NCBI GenBank assembly: GCA_021845665.1
Contig: JAJZVO010000010.1
Span: 30,386 to 94,385 of the forward strand
DNA length: 64,000 nucleotides
Direction: 5' to 3'
From: Bacteroidota bacterium
GTDB taxonomy: Bacteria; Bacteroidota; Ignavibacteria; Kryptoniales; JAKASW01
Numbering within the stretch: the first letter of the stretch is position 1; each line of letters begins with the position of its first letter. Position numbers and translations under genes: made by a program. The notes beneath the pieces were generated by a model. The model had not been told where the DNA came from and did no database searches. It was given only the letters and a program-made list of their open reading frames with translations. Shown here piece by piece: positions 36,161 to 44,875 of the stretch.

Positions 36161-37621
36161 ATGATGCTGACTAAGAAAGCGGTTAGAGTACTTCTTATCG
36201 AAGATGAGCAATTCGATGTGGATCGTGTGAAGAACACACTTGCTCCGTTCAAGGACGAAATCGAGATCGTCAACGTCGTGTCGGACGGCGTGTCGGCAAT
36301 CGAACTGCTCCGTTCTTCCCCGGATTTCTGCGACGTGATCATAATGGACTACCAGATCGCGGGCGGTCTGATGGGCGATGTCCTCATTTCAAGATTGAGG
36401 GAAGGGGTGCTTCCGCCGCAGATCATCGTGGTTACGAAGATGAGTCTCAGCGCTTCAGACTTCTCATTTGCCGCGAACCTGATCAAGGCGGGCGCCTTCT
36501 GGTATTGCACCAAGTATCCCATAGACATCGAGGAACACATCTACCAGCCGACCGATTTCGTTCTCGGCATACTGAACGCGTTCAAGAAGCGCGAGCTGGA
36601 GAGGGGAAAATTGAAGTCCGACAGCCGGCTCATGAAGAACATAGCGGAAAGACTAAAGGACAAGGAGATCGTAGGAGCCTCCCAGGCGATAGTTAACATG
36701 ACCAACGAAGTCCTCAAATACGCCCGAACCGGCGCAAACATACTTATTACGGGAGAATCGGGGACCGGAAAAGAACTCGTTGCCGCGAACATACACTACA
36801 ACAGCGACCGTAAGTTCGAGAATTTCGTCCCGATTAACTGCGGCAGCATACCAGCCGATCTCCTCGAAAGTGAACTGTTCGGATACCAGAAAGGAGCGTT
36901 TACCGGAGCCAACGCCGACAAGCCGGGACTTTTCGAGCTTGCCGACCACGGTACAATATTCCTGGACGAAGTCGCCGAGCTCCCGCTCTCTTCACAGGTG
37001 AAACTCCTCAGAGTGATACAGGATGGTGAGCTGGAAAAGATAGGGAGAACTCAGGTCAATAAGGTGGACGTGAGAGTGATCGCGGCTACCAATAAGGATC
37101 TGAAAGCGGAAGTCAGGGAAAAGAGGTTCAGGGAAGATCTCTATTACAGGCTAAACGTCGTACCTATGAGGATACCCCCGCTGAGGGACAGGAAGGACGA
37201 CATCCCTATCCTCCTTGAACATTTTCTCGGTTTGTTTGCGGATGAGATGAACAGGGCGAAACCCGAGGTGACCGCGGAAGCGATCAAGGAACTTGTAGAT
37301 TACGATTGGCCGGGCAACGTGCGTGAACTTCAGAATTTCGTGCAGCGAATTCTGGTGAACGATTTTTCTGTCGTGACCGCGGCGAGCGTTCACGCCTCCA
37401 TCGGGATTACCCCGGAAATAAATGAGAACGGTCATTTGAAACCTGAGAATTTCTTCTCTGATGGAAGTATCAGGCCTCTCAGGGAGGCACAGGAAGCGTT
37501 CATGAGGGAGTATGTCTTGTTCGTTAGGAAGCAGTCAACCTCCGATGCCGACGCGGCCCGAAAACTCGGACTTCTGCCATCCAACTATTCCCGGATGCTC
37601 CGAACTCTGAAAATAAAGTGA
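36161..37621 (+). CDS. Sigma-54-dependent response regulator (NtrC family)
   Basis: A 486-residue activator with a receiver domain (acidic pair in LLIEDEQ, phospho-acceptor Asp63 in VIIMDYQIAGG, conserved Lys in CTKYP), then an AAA+ domain with Walker A GESGTGKE, the sigma-54-contact loop GAFTGA, Walker B GTIFLDEVAEL, and WPGNVRELQNF. A C-terminal Fis-like helix-turn-helix follows (DADAARKLGLLPSNYSRML). All key residues are present, so it should hydrolyse ATP and remodel sigma-54 RNA polymerase. It begins 10 bases after the kinase stop with ATG-ATG, so the two form a pair. It is the natural activator of the symporter/glucan operon that starts 220 bases downstream, where a -24/-12-like element occurs. 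Confidence 0.92.
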   Translation: MMLTKKAVRVLLIEDEQFDVDRVKNTLAPFKDEIEIVNVVSDGVSAIELLRSSPDFCDVIIMDYQIAGGLMGDVLISRLREGVLPPQIIVVTKMSLSASDFSFAANLIKAGAFWYCTKYPIDIEEHIYQPTDFVLGILNAFKKRELERGKLKSDSRLMKNIAERLKDKEIVGASQAIVNMTNEVLKYARTGANILITGESGTGKELVAANIHYNSDRKFENFVPINCGSIPADLLESELFGYQKGAFTGANADKPGLFELADHGTIFLDEVAELPLSSQVKLLRVIQDGELEKIGRTQVNKVDVRVIAATNKDLKAEVREKRFREDLYYRLNVVPMRIPPLRDRKDDIPILLEHFLGLFADEMNRAKPEVTAEAIKELVDYDWPGNVRELQNFVQRILVNDFSVVTAASVHASIGITPEINENGHLKPENFFSDGSIRPLREAQEAFMREYVLFVRKQSTSDADAARKLGLLPSNYSRMLRTLKIK

Positions 37622-37646
37622 CCTTTGGAAAAATAGCAGCTTACGG

Positions 37647-37661
37647 TGGCCTCCTTTCTGC
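37647..37661 (+). promoter_or_regulatory. Candidate sigma-54 (-24/-12) promoter
   Basis: TGGC at 37647-37650 and CTGC at 37658-37661 have exactly the spacing of the sigma-54 consensus TGGCAC-N5-TTGC, with 7 of the 8 core positions matched. It lies 26 bases after an NtrC-type regulator gene and upstream of the symporter. Such short matches also arise by chance, so context carries most of the weight. Confidence 0.45.
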
Positions 37662-37688
37662 CGTTGTATCCGTGTTTTTCTTTGTCCT

Positions 37689-37710
37689 CACTTATCAGAA
37701 TTGATAAGTG
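37689..37710. promoter_or_regulatory. Perfect palindrome CACTTATCA-N4-TGATAAGTG
   Basis: Nine-base perfect arms around GAAT, 130 bases upstream of the symporter start and about 16 bases after the predicted sigma-54 transcription start. It is an operator-like site or, if transcribed, a small hairpin. No T tract follows, so a terminator is unlikely. Confidence 0.55.
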
Positions 37711-37840
37711 TTATCCCTCCTAGTTGCGTTTCTGACAACTGAAACTTGTCACCCGCTTAAGAACGGTCGGGTTTGATCGGATTTCGTGGCTCCGGTTGAT
37801 TTGCCGGACGGCACAATCTTTGAGCACCTTCCTTCGAACA

Positions 37841-39304
37841 ATGGGCCACGAATTTATTTTTCAAATCGATAGAATCGCCGTCATAGTATATTTCTTCAGT
37901 ATCCTTGTTATCGGTCTGTCGGCGTCGAAAGATGCGGACGGAGATACGCTTCGGTACTTCCTCTCGGGAAGAAATCTTCGCTGGGGATCGATCGGGATAT
38001 CCCTTATCGCGGCAGATGTCTTGTGTGGGCACATCATGGGCGAAAAGGGTCCGTTTGCCGCCGCAATGGCAGTCGATCTCGAGTTGATGGGAATATTGGG
38101 GCTGATATTTCTTGGCTGGCGGGCCGGGCCTGCGCTAACCTTCTTTAATTCCTTCACGACCAACGATTCCCTTGAGAGGATGTATGGCGGCAAGGTCCGC
38201 TCCTACGTGTCTCTGCTATTCATCGCGACATACTTGCTCGTAAGACTTTCCCTTGTCCTGCTTCTCGGAGCTTTCCTGATCGGTTACTTTTCAAATTTGG
38301 ACTCCGGCGTCGCAATCGCCGCAGCGATTTTGATCTCCGGCATCTATTCGATCGCAGGAGGATTTTCGGCGGTGATAAGCACCCAGATCGTGCAGGCTAT
38401 ATTTATGCTTCTCGGGTTTGCGGCTCTCGTGATAGGGGTAGCGATAACTCCATCGTTGGCCGGCATGCACGTGCTCGGAGCCGCGGCTGCGATCGGTCAT
38501 GTGAGTCGAAGCTCACCGACGTTTCCCTGGTTGGCAATCGTGGTCGGTATCCCGGTCGTCGCGCTTTGGCTCTGGCTCACCGACCAGTATGTTCTGCAGC
38601 ACGTGTTCAGCGCCAGAAGCAAACGCGATATGAAGAAGGGTATCACGTTTGTCGCCCTGGCGAAAACGTTGGCTGTCGGCACCCTCGTTGCGGTCTTTTT
38701 GGGAATGCACGGCCTCTACTTAGATCAAGCAGGCGGATCTCTCCCTTCTTTTGTGAAGGGAATAGTCCTGATCGGAGTTTTGTCGGCAATCATGTCGTCG
38801 CTTTCGGGTCTCTTTAATAGCACGTCGGCATTGTTCACGATGGATATTTACAGGCGGAAGAAGCCGCAGGCAGAAGAGAGAAAGCTTGTTCTCGTCGGAA
38901 GGCTCTCGACCATGGTCGTCGTTTTGATCTCGCTTTTGTGGATGCCGTTACTGGGTCTTATCGGGTGGAAGAGGTCGGAACCGCTCCAGAGCCTCCTGGC
39001 CTGTTTCGCCGCAGTAGTAGTCGCCGTCTTTTTGACCGGTGTGTTTTGGAAGCGCGCGACATCGGTAGCCGCTGTGTCTGCCGTTGTGGTGGGAATAGCC
39101 TCTGGAGCTTTCAGGGTGATATTCGAACAATTGTCGGGACCATGGCAGATCCGGAACGGAATACTCTTATGGCTTGTAAAGACGCAGTACCTCAACTTCG
39201 CGGCCATCGATTTTTTCATCTCGCTTACTGTGATCGTGTTGGCGAGTCTCTTTTTCCCTTCCAACGGGACTGTTGAAGTTTTGCAAAAAGCACAAAGGAA
39301 TTGA
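37841..39304 (+). CDS. Sodium/sugar symporter (SSS family)
   Basis: A 487-residue inner-membrane protein with about 13 hydrophobic helices. Family features: FLSGRNLRWGSIGISLIAAD near the N-terminus, SGIYSIAGGFSAVISTQIVQ in the middle (the G-G-x-x-A-V-x-x-T-D/Q-x-x-Q SSS signature) and VLIGVLSAIMSSLSGLFNST with LFTMDIYRR. SSS transporters import sugars or organic acids with sodium. I start it at ATG 37841, since the extension to 37796 adds polar residues before the first helix; neither start has a good ribosome site. It opens the long operon of glycan genes, so it probably takes up the mono- or disaccharide product. It is the only inner-membrane importer in that operon. Confidence 0.88.
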   Translation: MGHEFIFQIDRIAVIVYFFSILVIGLSASKDADGDTLRYFLSGRNLRWGSIGISLIAADVLCGHIMGEKGPFAAAMAVDLELMGILGLIFLGWRAGPALTFFNSFTTNDSLERMYGGKVRSYVSLLFIATYLLVRLSLVLLLGAFLIGYFSNLDSGVAIAAAILISGIYSIAGGFSAVISTQIVQAIFMLLGFAALVIGVAITPSLAGMHVLGAAAAIGHVSRSSPTFPWLAIVVGIPVVALWLWLTDQYVLQHVFSARSKRDMKKGITFVALAKTLAVGTLVAVFLGMHGLYLDQAGGSLPSFVKGIVLIGVLSAIMSSLSGLFNSTSALFTMDIYRRKKPQAEERKLVLVGRLSTMVVVLISLLWMPLLGLIGWKRSEPLQSLLACFAAVVVAVFLTGVFWKRATSVAAVSAVVVGIASGAFRVIFEQLSGPWQIRNGILLWLVKTQYLNFAAIDFFISLTVIVLASLFFPSNGTVEVLQKAQRN

Positions 39305-39308
39305 ACTA

Positions 39309-42032
39309 TTGTCGGCCTTTGATACAGCGAACAAGTTCGTCGCAGCTCTAAAACTCGCGGGTCTGGTTATCCTTGCCGGTTTCTTCACTGCGGGCAGGAT
39401 GAATGATCGTGTGCTGCTGAAGACCGGTAGATATGAAGTGACCGCCATGCGGGTGACGCAGGGTAAATATGTTGCCACCGCGCTCTCCCCATATGAAATC
39501 GAGTCGACTTATCGGAGCAATTACCGCGTCCGAACTCCGAAAGAGATTCAGATCAAATTCAGCATAAACGGCGCCGATAACGAAGCCCCGGCAGGTCAGA
39601 ATCATCTCCTGTTAATTAATTCCTCCGAACCTCAGACATTTGTGTTCGGCAAATTCCCGAGTGAAGAAATGCCGTCGGTGCAGAGCGCCGCGAAAGAGTA
39701 TCTAAAAGCAGACGCGAGGGTTGCAATCAGGTTGGACATGCGTACCGTGATGACCGAGATGAACAAGCTCGGATATTACACGACATTTGACGACCACAAG
39801 ATTACCAAGGATGGCTTCAAGGGCGTATACGTTGCGGGCAATACACTCCCGCTTTCATGGGACTTCCGGAGCCTTCCGGACAAACCGCAATTCGCTCTCC
39901 ATGATTCCGATAATTCCGGAATATTCAAAGGAGCAATCTTCTTCAATGAAGTCCAATATCCCGGACATTCGTTCCCGCGCGTCAGGGATTGGAAGCTCGC
40001 GGAAAACATCTCGGCTTACCCGCGTTACTCTTCCGGTTCGCTCCTCTCGGAGGCACTCTACAACGAATCTCTCGAGGAAATGATCGAGGATATCCGACCC
40101 GACGGCGCTTTCATGGCGGGAGCAATGTGGCCGGGGGTCTGGACCCGCGACATATCCTACAGCGGTTTTCTCTCGCTGGCGATCATAAATCCCGATGCGG
40201 CGAAGGCGAGTCTTTTGAAGAAAGTCCGGAACGACAGGATAGTTCAGGACACTGGCACGGGCGGTTCATGGCCCGTTTCGTCGGACAGAATGGTCTGGAC
40301 CCTGGCGGCATGGGAAGTATACAAGGTGACCGGAGATGAGGCGTGGCTGAAGAAGGCATATCAAATCGCGAAAAATTCCGCGATGGATGACATGCACACT
40401 CTTGAGGATCCGTCTACCGGGCTGTTTCACGGCGAGTCGTCATTTCTTGACTGGAGAGAACAAACATACCCGCGCTGGATGGATCCGAAGGACATTTTTA
40501 TGTCTGAGGACCTCGGCACGAATGCTGTGCAGTATGAGACATACCGGGTTTTAGCGAAGATGGCCAGCACCCTCGGTGAATCTCCTGAGCCTTATCTGAA
40601 AACCGCGCGCCGGATCGAGGATGGAATAAACGAGTATCTATGGATGCCGGCGAAAGGCTATTACGGCCAATATCTGTATGGAAGGAACTATCAGACTCTG
40701 TCGCCCCGCTCCGAATCACTCGGCGAATCCCTTTGTGTCCTGTTCGGTATCGCCGGTCATGCGCACGCGGCAGAAGTAATCCGCAACGTTCCCGTCACCC
40801 AATTCGGCATAACATGCATCTATCCCCAAATACCGGACATCCCTCCGTATCACAATGATGCGGTTTGGCCTTTTGTGGAATCTTACTGGGCATGGGCTTC
40901 GGCTGAAGTGAATAACATGGCATCGGTCTCGATGGCGATCGGCGCGGTTTACAGAGCGGCATCTTTTTTCCTGACCAATAAGGAGAACATGGTCGCGAGC
41001 ACCGGAGATTATCTCGGGACGCAGATTAATTCCGATAGGCAATTGTGGAGCGTCGCCGCTGATTTGTCGATTGTCTACCGTGTCCTCTTCGGGCTCAGAT
41101 TTCACCGGCAATCGCTCAGCTTCGCGCCGTGCGTACCGGCAGGATTCGGCCAAACGCTCAGACTCGACAATCTTAAATACAGGAAGTCTACTCTTTCCAT
41201 ATCCATTAAGGGATCGGGGAACAAAATGAGCCGCCTCGTTCTCGACGGGCATCGGCTATCCGGAGATGATATACCCGGCAACCTGGTCGGCAAACACACT
41301 GTGGTGATTGTAATGGGCGGTGAAACAGCCCGAAGAAGTGGAATAAATCTTGTCCCGGATATGTTCTCGCCGGCCACTCCCGGCGTGTCGCTCGACGGCT
41401 CAGAACTGAAGTGGCACTATGTCCACGGCGCCGTTTCTTATTCGATTTACAGAAACGGGAAAGAAGTCGTGACGACCGGCCTGAATAGATATGAGATCGG
41501 GACGATGGGAGGGTATTCCGAATACCAGGTTATGGCAGTCGGCAGGAACGGACTCGAGTCCTTTCTGAGCGCACCGCTGGTTGTCGACAAAGAAAATCCT
41601 TCCATAGTAGTGCAGGCCGAGAGCAATGCCGCCGGTGAGGAACACGAGTTCGCCGGCTGCACCGGTGCAGGTTACGTCAGGCTTGACATTGGGCATCCTG
41701 ATTCTCCAGAGTACAAGGTTGACATCGATACGGGCGGACTTTATGCCGTCGACGTCAGATATGCCAACGGGGAGGGGCCGATAAACACGGACAACATGTG
41801 TGCGATCCGCACTCTCTGTGTGGACAATCATGCGGAGGGCCCCGTCGTGATGCCGCAGCGCGGTGAAGGGGCCTGGAGTGATTGGGGCTACAGCAATGTG
41901 ACACGCGTCCGCCTGTTGCCTGGAGTCCATATATTGTCGATCTCCTTCGACAGCCACGACGATAACATGAACGGGAACACCAACACTGCCCTTGTTGATG
42001 CTATCCGCTTAACCATGATTTCAAAGAGGTAA
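39309..42032 (+). CDS. Exported six-hairpin glycosidase with C-terminal carbohydrate-binding module
   Basis: About 907 residues. TTG at 39309 has AAAGGA 10 bases upstream and starts just after the symporter stop; a second TTG at 39273 would overlap it. An N-terminal hydrophobic segment (ALKLAGLVILAGFFTAG) is a signal or anchor. The central part (about 260-600) is an (alpha/alpha)6 barrel: GAMWPGVWTRDISYSGFLSL, SSFLDWREQTYPRWMD, ESYWAWASAEVNNM, like MGH1/GH63-type and debranching enzymes. After a fibronectin-like segment, the last 140 residues (VVQAESNAAGEE ... HILSISFDSHDDN) form a CBM35-like domain. The TRD and DWRE motifs probably carry catalytic acids. Substrate cannot be named; alpha-glucoside is inferred from context. 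Confidence 0.78.
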   Translation: MSAFDTANKFVAALKLAGLVILAGFFTAGRMNDRVLLKTGRYEVTAMRVTQGKYVATALSPYEIESTYRSNYRVRTPKEIQIKFSINGADNEAPAGQNHLLLINSSEPQTFVFGKFPSEEMPSVQSAAKEYLKADARVAIRLDMRTVMTEMNKLGYYTTFDDHKITKDGFKGVYVAGNTLPLSWDFRSLPDKPQFALHDSDNSGIFKGAIFFNEVQYPGHSFPRVRDWKLAENISAYPRYSSGSLLSEALYNESLEEMIEDIRPDGAFMAGAMWPGVWTRDISYSGFLSLAIINPDAAKASLLKKVRNDRIVQDTGTGGSWPVSSDRMVWTLAAWEVYKVTGDEAWLKKAYQIAKNSAMDDMHTLEDPSTGLFHGESSFLDWREQTYPRWMDPKDIFMSEDLGTNAVQYETYRVLAKMASTLGESPEPYLKTARRIEDGINEYLWMPAKGYYGQYLYGRNYQTLSPRSESLGESLCVLFGIAGHAHAAEVIRNVPVTQFGITCIYPQIPDIPPYHNDAVWPFVESYWAWASAEVNNMASVSMAIGAVYRAASFFLTNKENMVASTGDYLGTQINSDRQLWSVAADLSIVYRVLFGLRFHRQSLSFAPCVPAGFGQTLRLDNLKYRKSTLSISIKGSGNKMSRLVLDGHRLSGDDIPGNLVGKHTVVIVMGGETARRSGINLVPDMFSPATPGVSLDGSELKWHYVHGAVSYSIYRNGKEVVTTGLNRYEIGTMGGYSEYQVMAVGRNGLESFLSAPLVVDKENPSIVVQAESNAAGEEHEFAGCTGAGYVRLDIGHPDSPEYKVDIDTGGLYAVDVRYANGEGPINTDNMCAIRTLCVDNHAEGPVVMPQRGEGAWSDWGYSNVTRVRLLPGVHILSISFDSHDDNMNGNTNTALVDAIRLTMISKR

Positions 42033-42035
42033 AGC

Positions 42036-44858
42036 ATGCGAAGAACCACCATTGCCTTTTTCATACTCTTATTCTCGTTCAAAGCCTTCGCAGGAGATTC
42101 AGGTAAACTTTCCGGTGAAGTCGTGGATGCGAGCACCAATGAGCCTCTCGTCGGCGCCACTGTTATAGTCGAGGGAACATCGATGGGCGCCGCCACGGAT
42201 TTGAACGGCAGGTTCGTGATACTGGACGTTGCCCCGGGGACTTATGCTTTGAAGGCGTCCGCAGTCGGATATCGCTCCGAGGAGATCAAGAACCTGCAGG
42301 TGTCGATAGACCTTACCACGACCGCGCATTTCAAACTCACGGAGTCCGCCGTTACGACTAAATCCGTGATTGTGGTGGCCACTCGCCCGATGGTCCAGAA
42401 AGACATGACCGCGACGACGGCTATCGTGAACAGCCGGCAGATAGAAACGCTTCCGGTTACAAGCTTCCAGGACGTCCTTAACCTTCAGGCCGGTGTGGTT
42501 GCCGGACACTTCAGAGGCGGCCGGAGCGGAGAGGTCACCTACATGATCGACGGAATCCCCGTCACCGACCCATACGACGGAGGGACGGTGATAAACGTCA
42601 ACAAGAACGCGATTCAACAAATGCAGCTCGTCACTGGCGCGTTCAATGCGCAGTACGGACAGGCGATGAGCGGCATCGTTAATATTGTCACAAAGACCGG
42701 CGGCAATCACTTGCGCGGCAACTTCACGGCATATTCAGGAGATTTCGTAACCTCTCAATCCAATATCTTTGCCGGCCTCCAGAAAGTTAACCCTTTGAAT
42801 GATCAGTGGCTCGAAGCTTCTTTGAGCGGTCCGATAGTGAAAGACAAACTCTTCTTCTACGCGGATGCCCGCTACTACTATACTGCCGGCGATCTCTTCG
42901 GCATCAATAAATTCAACGTCAGCGATGTCACTAACACAACCAATCCGGACCCGTACAAGTGGACTATCCAGGAGACAGGAAACGGCCAGCTCGTGCCGAT
43001 GGCGCCAAACCTCGAAGCCTATCTGCAGGGGAAAGTCACATACGAGCCATCACCGGAACTGCACATTTCATATGACTATATGCTTGATAATTCCATCGGG
43101 AAAGATTACGAATTCGTCCGCAAGTACGAGCCGAACGGCGAGCTCAGTAATTTCACAAAAGGGTACATGAACACTCTTACTCTGACACAGACCCTGAGCT
43201 CGAGAACTTACTACAAACTCGGCCTGTCGTATTTCTTCCACGATTACCGGGAATACTACAACCCGTCCGCTTTCTCATTATCAAGTCTTTTCCAGAGAAA
43301 CGACCCCTTCAATCAGAATTACGTCCTGCCGATCCTCAACCAGGCTCCGGAGGCAACATTTTTTTCCGGCGGTATCAACATGGCGCACAACATAAGAAAC
43401 TCCGGCACATTTGTCGCGAAGTTCGACATTACCAGCCAGATAACGGACCACCACATGATTAAGGCGGGTTTACAATTCAACCAATACGAACTCTATCTGC
43501 ACAACATCGACCTTAGCCATGCGTTATCCAGTGCCGATATCGGAAGGGACCCGGCCACAGACGGCACCTCACCCTTCTTACTCGGCCCGCTCGTTATCCC
43601 GAGTCAGGATAGCCCGTTCAACCTGCAGTATTTACACAGGCCGCAGCAGTTTTCTGCATATGTGCAGGACAAAATGGAATATCACTCTCTTATCGTGAAC
43701 CTCGGCGTCAGGTTCGACTGGTTCCATCCGGACGGTCAAGTTCTCGCGAATCCGGCGGACCCCGATGTGTACTATCCTCTGGAACCGCAGTACCAGGACA
43801 GTGTTGTAGCGCCGCTTGGAAACGGCGTGACTCCTGCCAATCAGCACCAGATAGCAGTACAGAGAAGAATGGCTTTCTGGTACAAGACCGCTTCAAACAA
43901 ATACCAGTTCAGCCCTCGGCTCGGAGTATCCTTCCCGATTACCGATCGCGGAATCATTCACTTCTCTTACGGCTTGTTCTTTCAGATGCCTTCCTTCGAC
44001 GAACTGTACCAGAGCCCGGGTTACAAGTTGCAGCTGGGCGGGAGCACATTCCTCGGTGTAATTGGCAATCCGAACATGAATCCCGAAGAGACGACAAAGG
44101 GCGAACTCGGCGTCGAGCAGCAACTCACCAACGATCTGGCGATAGATGTTACTGGCTACTTCAACGATATACGCAACCTGTCGGGAACGCTTAACGAAAT
44201 CATTTTCGTCACCGGTAACTCGGCCGAGTACAGCAAATATGTGAACACGGACTTCGGTTTCGTGAAAGGCATTGTCGTTACCATCGACAAGAGACTATCC
44301 GATTCGTGGTCCGGTACTCTTAATTATACATTCCAAATCGCGAAGGGCGATGCGTCCGATCCCAATGCGGCCGCGAACCTGAGAGCCAGCGGAGTACAGC
44401 CCCAGACGTACCTGATACCTCTGGATTGGGATCAAACGCACACCGTCAATGCGACACTTGATTACCTCAATCCGCAAGGCTGGGGAGCAAGCTTCATCTT
44501 CAGCTTCGGAAGCGGTACCCCGTATACGCCGATGGCAGTATCCGATATCGGCGAACTGGCTTATAACTCCGCTTACAAACCGGCTACCTACAACGTCGAC
44601 ATGCGGCTCTACAAGACTTTCAACTTTGCCGGCGGAACAAGCCTCACTCTCTTCGCGAGAGTAGACAACCTCTTCGACACGATGAATGCGCTGCAGGTAT
44701 ATACCGATACCGGTTTGCCTAACGTATCGCTGTATGAAGAATCTCTGCTGGCTTCGAATCCCCCGCAGAGGATTGCCACAATCCAGGATTATTATACGAA
44801 TCCGACTTTCTATTCGTCGCCGAGAAGGATTCAAATCGGTACTACTATTTCTTTCTAA
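42036..44858 (+). CDS. TonB-dependent outer-membrane receptor (SusC-like)
   Basis: A 940-residue protein: signal peptide (MRRTTIAFFILLFSFKAFAG), then a carboxypeptidase-regulatory-like domain (SGEVVDASTNEPLVGATVIV, about residues 22-110), a plug (LPVTSFQDVLNLQAGVV, GEVTYMIDGIPVTDPYDGGT, QYGQAMSGIVNIVTKTGG), and a beta barrel ending ...SPRRIQIGTTISF with the terminal aromatic expected of outer-membrane barrels. It starts 3 bases after the glycosidase stop. Such receptors import oligosaccharides using TonB energy. In Bacteroidota a SusD lipoprotein normally follows; here the next gene encodes a large unrelated surface protein. No TonB/ExbBD genes are in the window. Confidence 0.92.
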   Translation: MRRTTIAFFILLFSFKAFAGDSGKLSGEVVDASTNEPLVGATVIVEGTSMGAATDLNGRFVILDVAPGTYALKASAVGYRSEEIKNLQVSIDLTTTAHFKLTESAVTTKSVIVVATRPMVQKDMTATTAIVNSRQIETLPVTSFQDVLNLQAGVVAGHFRGGRSGEVTYMIDGIPVTDPYDGGTVINVNKNAIQQMQLVTGAFNAQYGQAMSGIVNIVTKTGGNHLRGNFTAYSGDFVTSQSNIFAGLQKVNPLNDQWLEASLSGPIVKDKLFFYADARYYYTAGDLFGINKFNVSDVTNTTNPDPYKWTIQETGNGQLVPMAPNLEAYLQGKVTYEPSPELHISYDYMLDNSIGKDYEFVRKYEPNGELSNFTKGYMNTLTLTQTLSSRTYYKLGLSYFFHDYREYYNPSAFSLSSLFQRNDPFNQNYVLPILNQAPEATFFSGGINMAHNIRNSGTFVAKFDITSQITDHHMIKAGLQFNQYELYLHNIDLSHALSSADIGRDPATDGTSPFLLGPLVIPSQDSPFNLQYLHRPQQFSAYVQDKMEYHSLIVNLGVRFDWFHPDGQVLANPADPDVYYPLEPQYQDSVVAPLGNGVTPANQHQIAVQRRMAFWYKTASNKYQFSPRLGVSFPITDRGIIHFSYGLFFQMPSFDELYQSPGYKLQLGGSTFLGVIGNPNMNPEETTKGELGVEQQLTNDLAIDVTGYFNDIRNLSGTLNEIIFVTGNSAEYSKYVNTDFGFVKGIVVTIDKRLSDSWSGTLNYTFQIAKGDASDPNAAANLRASGVQPQTYLIPLDWDQTHTVNATLDYLNPQGWGASFIFSFGSGTPYTPMAVSDIGELAYNSAYKPATYNVDMRLYKTFNFAGGTSLTLFARVDNLFDTMNALQVYTDTGLPNVSLYEESLLASNPPQRIATIQDYYTNPTFYSSPRRIQIGTTISF

Positions 44859-44875
44859 AGCCCAGAGGTTTGATT

